Below, in pieces: positions 59,180 through 64,000 of a stretch of DNA of 64,000 nucleotides. Position numbers and translations under genes: made by a program. Each line of letters opens with the position of its first letter. Position 1 is the stretch's first letter. Under the pieces are notes generated by a model. It searched no databases. It worked only from the letters and a program-made list of their open reading frames with translations, and was not told the DNA's origin. Source of the stretch: Liolophura sinensis (taxonomy: Eukaryota > Mollusca > Polyplacophora > Chitonida > Chitonidae); NCBI RefSeq assembly GCF_032854445.1, contig NC_088295.1, positions 16,603,385 through 16,667,384 on the forward strand. The letters are read 5' to 3'.

Positions 59180-61208
59180 AAACTTAGTTGTAAATCATCA
59201 TATTGCATTTATTTTGTTTCATGCCAAAAGTGTGGTCAGCAGTATGTTGGAAAGACGACACAAAAATTACAACAAAGGGTAAATGACCATGGAAAATTAG
59301 TGAGGAAGAAAACAGCTTTTAATAGCAAACATTCTTCTGCATCCGAGCGTGACTGGGGCCACTTCAGTATTCCAATAATATACATGAATCATTTTTCTTC
59401 AAAGGGTAATGTTTCTGATGTCGAACGGAAAATCCGTGATCCGGGACTATTTTGGATGTTGGAGCTTGGTTCACTTTACGGCTTAAATGACAATGTTATG
59501 GGGATTGGCAACGTAACATCTAGTCAACCACACAATTCTAACATAACACAACCGTTCAAATGCCATCAACGAAGTCAACACAGCTTAATAAGGTGCCGGT
59601 TCACATTAATATAGCTCTGACCTACCTGGTAGGTTTGTCTAAAACATCTGGTAGCATACACGCTCAACGCACAGTAATATATGAACTTCCTCTTAAAGTG
59701 TTTAATATTGTAAATTACAATGATCTACTAAATGTGCTTGTGAAAAAATCCGAAGTATAGTTAGTATGCAGAGAAACATAAATATGAGAGCTAATATAAA
59801 AAAAATTGTCCTTTCGGCGCTTAAAATCTTTGCCAGAAATGGTCTAAAGATAAGAACGTAGAACATTCTGTCTTTGGCACATGGCTTGTGCTATAGTAAA
59901 GAAAAAGATTGTGTGTCAATCCACGATATCAGTACTAACTGATGCTCATGGGATTGTCAAACAAGTTCTGAGGGCTCCTATAGGGTGCGAAAGGTAATTC
60001 ATGACCTTCAGAGAAAATACCTTATTGTTCTTGCGGAAAAAGTTCCTAATAATATTATATTTGTCTGCAAGAATTATTACTATCATGATCTTGTATAGGA
60101 GCTTAATATATAACTAGAACAACTGCCGCAGCATTAACGTATTCTATAACGACCTATGCTCTGGAGGAACTATTTAAAAGACAGCAGTCCTTTCTCCAAT
60201 CGAGGAGTATATCCGTACCTTCCCGTCACAGCGACATACCACAACTTTACAGGATTCCAAAAATGCATTAATCCTCACACAAAGCTCGTTTTATTGCGGA
60301 GTCAAGAAACTGCACCACCAAACTTTTATTCATTCTCTCAAAAAATTTCACTACAGGTTTTGGAAAGAGTACTCTTGTGCAATTGCAAAAAAATTCAGGC
60401 GTCAACTGTAGGTGGATTCTTAAAAACTCCAGACGTCACATTGAAGAACTAAACACTTTAATACACGCACCGTACAAGGACATTTCTACTTGAGATTTCC
60501 CCACTGTCTACACTACTATTCCTCATACAGATTTAATTCATACAATTTTTTCACTAATTGTGTCGGTGTTTACTCAGACTGTTACTACATTAATGTCAAA
60601 GGCAATAGAGCCTTCTTCAGTTCCACTACATACAAGGGTTACCATTCAAGAGAAGTTTCCTTATTCATCGAGTATCTTGAATTTCTCATTAATAACATCT
60701 GTGTGAAATTTTGGAAAACTATATATCAGCTGTGTATAGTGTGCAGATTGTGCCCCACTTTTGCATGGTTGACCTATACCTGTTCTCGCATGAATGCGAC
60801 TGTATGCAGAAAATACGAAATGGAATAATTTTCGTCAAACTCTGTTTTTCTCGTTAACTAAAGGGTATGTTGATGGTCTGCTATATCTTTAAACAAGACA
60901 TATATAACAAAGACCGTGACAGATAAATGTTCACTTTCACTCGATTTAAAGAAAACGACAGACTCTTCAGATGGTACATTCTATCTAGGCCTATATATGA
61001 GCACAAAGACCAAAACGGTTTTTCTCTCACGCAAGCTTTGCGACAAGAAGGATAGTTTCAACTTTGATAGTGTATTCTATCCTTATTTGGACAGCAGTAT
61101 ACCGAAGGGTCGACGATTTCGATTATTGTCACAAATTATTACTGCAAAGACTAGTATGCCAATGTTAATGTCTATCAAATGCCTTCACTCTATTAAGTGA
61201 AGGCATTT
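59180..61208 (+). mobile_element. Dead Penelope-like retroelement, GIY-YIG upstream of reverse transcriptase
   Basis: Plus-strand fragments in order: GIY-YIG-like module (59200-59500: CIYFVSCQKCGQQYVGKT with a CxxC pair, then RVNDHG); N-terminal RT block (59991-60095: VIHDLQRKYLIVLAEK, NNIIFVCKNYY); RT core (about 60220-60690: IPQLYRIPKMH, CRWILKNSRR, DFPTVYTTIPH); catalytic box at 60866 reading YVDG instead of YVDD; then LYLGLYMSTK-like and CDKKDSFNFDSV/DSSIP blocks (60916-61200). Stops and frameshifts are many and the second catalytic Asp is gone, so it is inactive. N-terminal GIY-YIG is the permuted order described for Naiad/Chlamys Penelope-like elements; canonical ones carry it C-terminally. 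Confidence 0.75.
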
Positions 61209-64000
61209 AAGGGTGGGGGCTGTATATCTTCATCATGTTGAATTAAAATGGTGCGTCATGTATATGAACGCAGCGCAACTAAGACATATTGTATTATCAA
61301 CTTGTATATTAGCATGCTATATGATTTATGTCCATATGGGTTGACGGCTGGTATAACAATATCTGTTTCGAGGCATATACTCAGATGTAGGTTACCACTC
61401 CCTCGTTCTATTTCCTACCCTCTTTCACCTTAGATTATTGGATCTCGCCACCCTGGTATGGTAAATCATAACATACTCTCAACGACACTGGATATCGTAT
61501 GTGAAAAGATGTCCCTCGATCGGAAACGTATCTATTTACGTTGTAATACAGCAGTCTTAGCCTTACTGGTTTCTCGCCAGTAACTGTCGGTACACTGGTC
61601 AGGAACAGCCAATCATGCTGCTACAGCTTCCGGTACACTTCTGATTCCCTAAAGGCTTTTCCCCAAATGTCCCTCCAAACCAGAGTCCATTGTGATGAGT
61701 CCTACCAGACTATCTCTAGCCAGATTCCAATATTTCTGATTTTTAAATGTAGGGGTCTACTTTATACGTTCCTCCGCATTCGTCAGCACTTGCAAAGACC
61801 CAAAAGAGGCAAGACCGGGTCTTCGTCCCATTTTAATGATCCAAATATAGCCAGATTCCAATAGTTTTACGGACTATAAATGATATTTCTAGTTTCTAAA
61901 AGTTATTCGTAAGTCAATGTGGCTGCAGTGAGCCAAAAGACTTACAACAGATTCTCTTATACTTTGGATACCTGAATCTTCTTGCTCTTACTTAAGGACA
62001 CAAATACAACCATTTCTAACTGCTCTTCGCTCTTCTTACACAGTGTATATGCGCCAAAAAAGTTCGGGACAAGTTCCACTACGTGCTGACTTCAATAACG
62101 TTCCAATACTGAAAACCAAAATTTGTTTCATATTAATAAGACAAAAGTTTCAATAGCACTTTATATTCTGTGTTCATAACATTTGTTGTTTTCACGCCTT
62201 TTCATGGGAATGTCTGAACTGAATATGCGGATTTTATGGGCAGCCCCGGCCTCTGCCTGGTTTCTTCTCGCCATAATGCTGGCCACCGTCGCCTAATGAA
62301 AGTGGATATTTATTTATAAATTTTATTATAACTTGAATAGAAAGAAAATATTATTTTGCGCTTTTGTTGGCTTTTTGCAAGCCTTTGGTAGAGTTTGAAC
62401 TGATGCGCGGTGCCAAAAACTGTAGACGTCATGCCGGGATAACAAGCAAATGTTTTAATTTGCACCATGTATCACTCAGTTAAGCGATGTATTTCAAATG
62501 GCGATATAACTATCCTAGCTGAAAATTAAAATGGTCTCTGAAAGTTAATGTGGATAAGACAAACATTAAGATATTTAGTAAACGCAAACGTAAGAAATTG
62601 AAATTACTGATGCACATCGTTAGTTGGGTGTTCAGATGAAGTTTAATGGCTCATTTTAAATGCTAGAAAGCTCTTAATCAATGAAATAAAGCTTTGTTTG
62701 CAATGACACGAAAAATTACATATTCGTCGCGACCTGTAGGCTCCACTCTTTCAAGCTTTTTGATCAAATGACTTTCCCGATTTGTTTATATTCTTGAGAT
62801 TTGGGGTTTTAAAACATTACATTTTTTTTTTTGGACATTTTTAAAAACTATACTCGGTTTAAAATCGAGTACAGCAAATCATGTGGTTTATGGCGAGGTG
62901 GGTGTGTTATTACGCAGTGGTAGCGAAACGAAGCAATGTTATATAATATGTAGACTTTTGTTCGTCATGAATAACATTCGTAAATTTCCATAGCTGGAAA
63001 GTGTTAAAAGTATCCTCAATGGTTATATTTGGAAGAAATCAATTTGTACTCAGTGCTGTAAGTTTTTTATCATTCTTTGAGCGTTGCATGAAAGATCATA
63101 TTGTTCAAATTAGCACTCCGATACATCTTTATCAACTAAAGGTGTTACATACAAAATGTTTAACACAAATTTTGAATTTGAATTTTATTTGGTGCAATTT
63201 GGCTCAAAAGTACGTAAATTGTTATCTAAATTGATAGCCAGTAATTACCACTTACCTAGTGAGCGGAGACGATGCTTAAAACAGGTTAGGCGAAAGCGTT
63301 TATATGTAAAAATTGCGAAACCAACAGTGCTGGTGATGAATAACAAACACTTCAAAATGATTTGTCATACACTGCATGCATAATTTTACTCAAGAAATAC
63401 ATACCCGAAAATATTACACCCAGTGTATATAAACCGCAATAGTTAATTATTCCAGTCTACGGATATTAAAAAAAATATGTAATGTATTTAGGTTTATTAA
63501 TGAATGAATGCCTATAATATTTATAATGTCTCGTATTTGCTGTTCTGTTCCATCATCAGTGTTCAGTAGGCCAACATACATAATGTGCTTACTCCTCGTG
63601 TCATCTTGCGTGCATGATGAAGAGTGCGATAAATAAAGTTTTAAAAAGTTACAGGTCAGTTGAAACGCATAGATCTAATGTTGATTCTTCGCTTTGTATT
63701 TCATATTTCATTTACGACTGGGACATCAATCGGGAAACTTGTGCCAATCTATCCAAATGCACATGACTCGATCTATAACTGATCGTGCGTGCAGGCTGAC
63801 AGCTTGAAACAGTTAAACTTAGCCCTGGCAGGCTCACTGCCTCAGTTGCCGATAGCACGCCTACATCAATAGACCAATAGAGGGCGCTGTTGTCGTAGTT
63901 TTTCTAACATGTGAGTTTGACAAGACAAGCGAACTGCAGCAAAACAAACTGATCACAGCCTTGTGGTTGAACTTAAAAGCTCTGTGGATTTTTTACTAAT
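61209..64000. other. Intergenic stretch, mostly unassigned
   Basis: Apart from a SINE fragment (62238-62340), nothing is recognised. Possible 3' parts of the retroelement may extend to about 61550. Confidence 0.45.
62238..62340 (+). mobile_element. SINE 3' fragment, same family
   Basis: GGCAGCCCCGGCCTCTGCCT, GTTTCTTCTCGCCATAATGC and TGGCCACCGTCGCCTAATGA match the family 3' half. Confidence 0.65.

Overview
The window is metazoan nuclear DNA: intron-rich genes with GT-AG junctions, long A/T-rich introns, microsatellites, minisatellites, tRNA-derived SINEs, a mariner relic and Penelope-like retroelement relics. The SINE types and a recurring GGGAGATAAC-type motif fit a mollusc or another lophotrochozoan. 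That placement is inference; no species is assigned.

Three genes can be reconstructed exon by exon, with every exon kept in frame by the intron phases except one junction noted below. (1) Minus strand, 6286 to 156: an effector (caspase-3/7-like) caspase with six coding exons, all catalytic motifs and a DEVD|A interdomain linker. (2) Plus strand, 7889 to 17524: a head-to-head paralogue, also six coding exons, giving an unbroken 291-residue open frame. The catalytic Cys (QACRG is replaced by QTISE), the catalytic His and both S1-pocket Arg positions are lost, while the DEVD|A linker and the fold are kept. It looks like a conserved inactive caspase (pseudocaspase), not a decayed pseudogene. (3) Minus strand, 52871 to 21596: an eleven-exon, about 31 kb Ras-association (RASSF) gene with LIM, RA and SARAH domains, 450 residues. 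It also has a phase-compatible internal first exon at 40889-40846 that would give a LIM-less 349-residue isoform resembling vertebrate RASSF2/4/6.

Layout: 1-6.3 kb active caspase; 6.3-7.9 kb divergent intergenic region; 7.9-17.5 kb pseudocaspase, whose fourth intron is about 84% minisatellite (81-bp array then 30-bp array) and whose first and fifth introns carry 48-bp and 26-bp arrays; 17.5-21.6 kb convergent intergenic/3'UTR; 21.6-52.9 kb RASSF with SINE-bearing introns; 53-64 kb a repeat-rich stretch with no recognisable host gene, holding a tandemly duplicated Penelope-like 3' end, a 430-bp foldback element, and a dead retroelement with GIY-YIG upstream of reverse transcriptase (the Naiad/Chlamys-like order).

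Functional reading (inference): the active caspase and its dead twin may form a protease/decoy or heterodimer pair sharing one promoter region. RASSF proteins scaffold Hippo-pathway MST kinases through SARAH domains, so the block groups cell-death and growth-control genes. One junction in the active caspase (exon 3 to exon 4) has a frame problem that needs transcript data.
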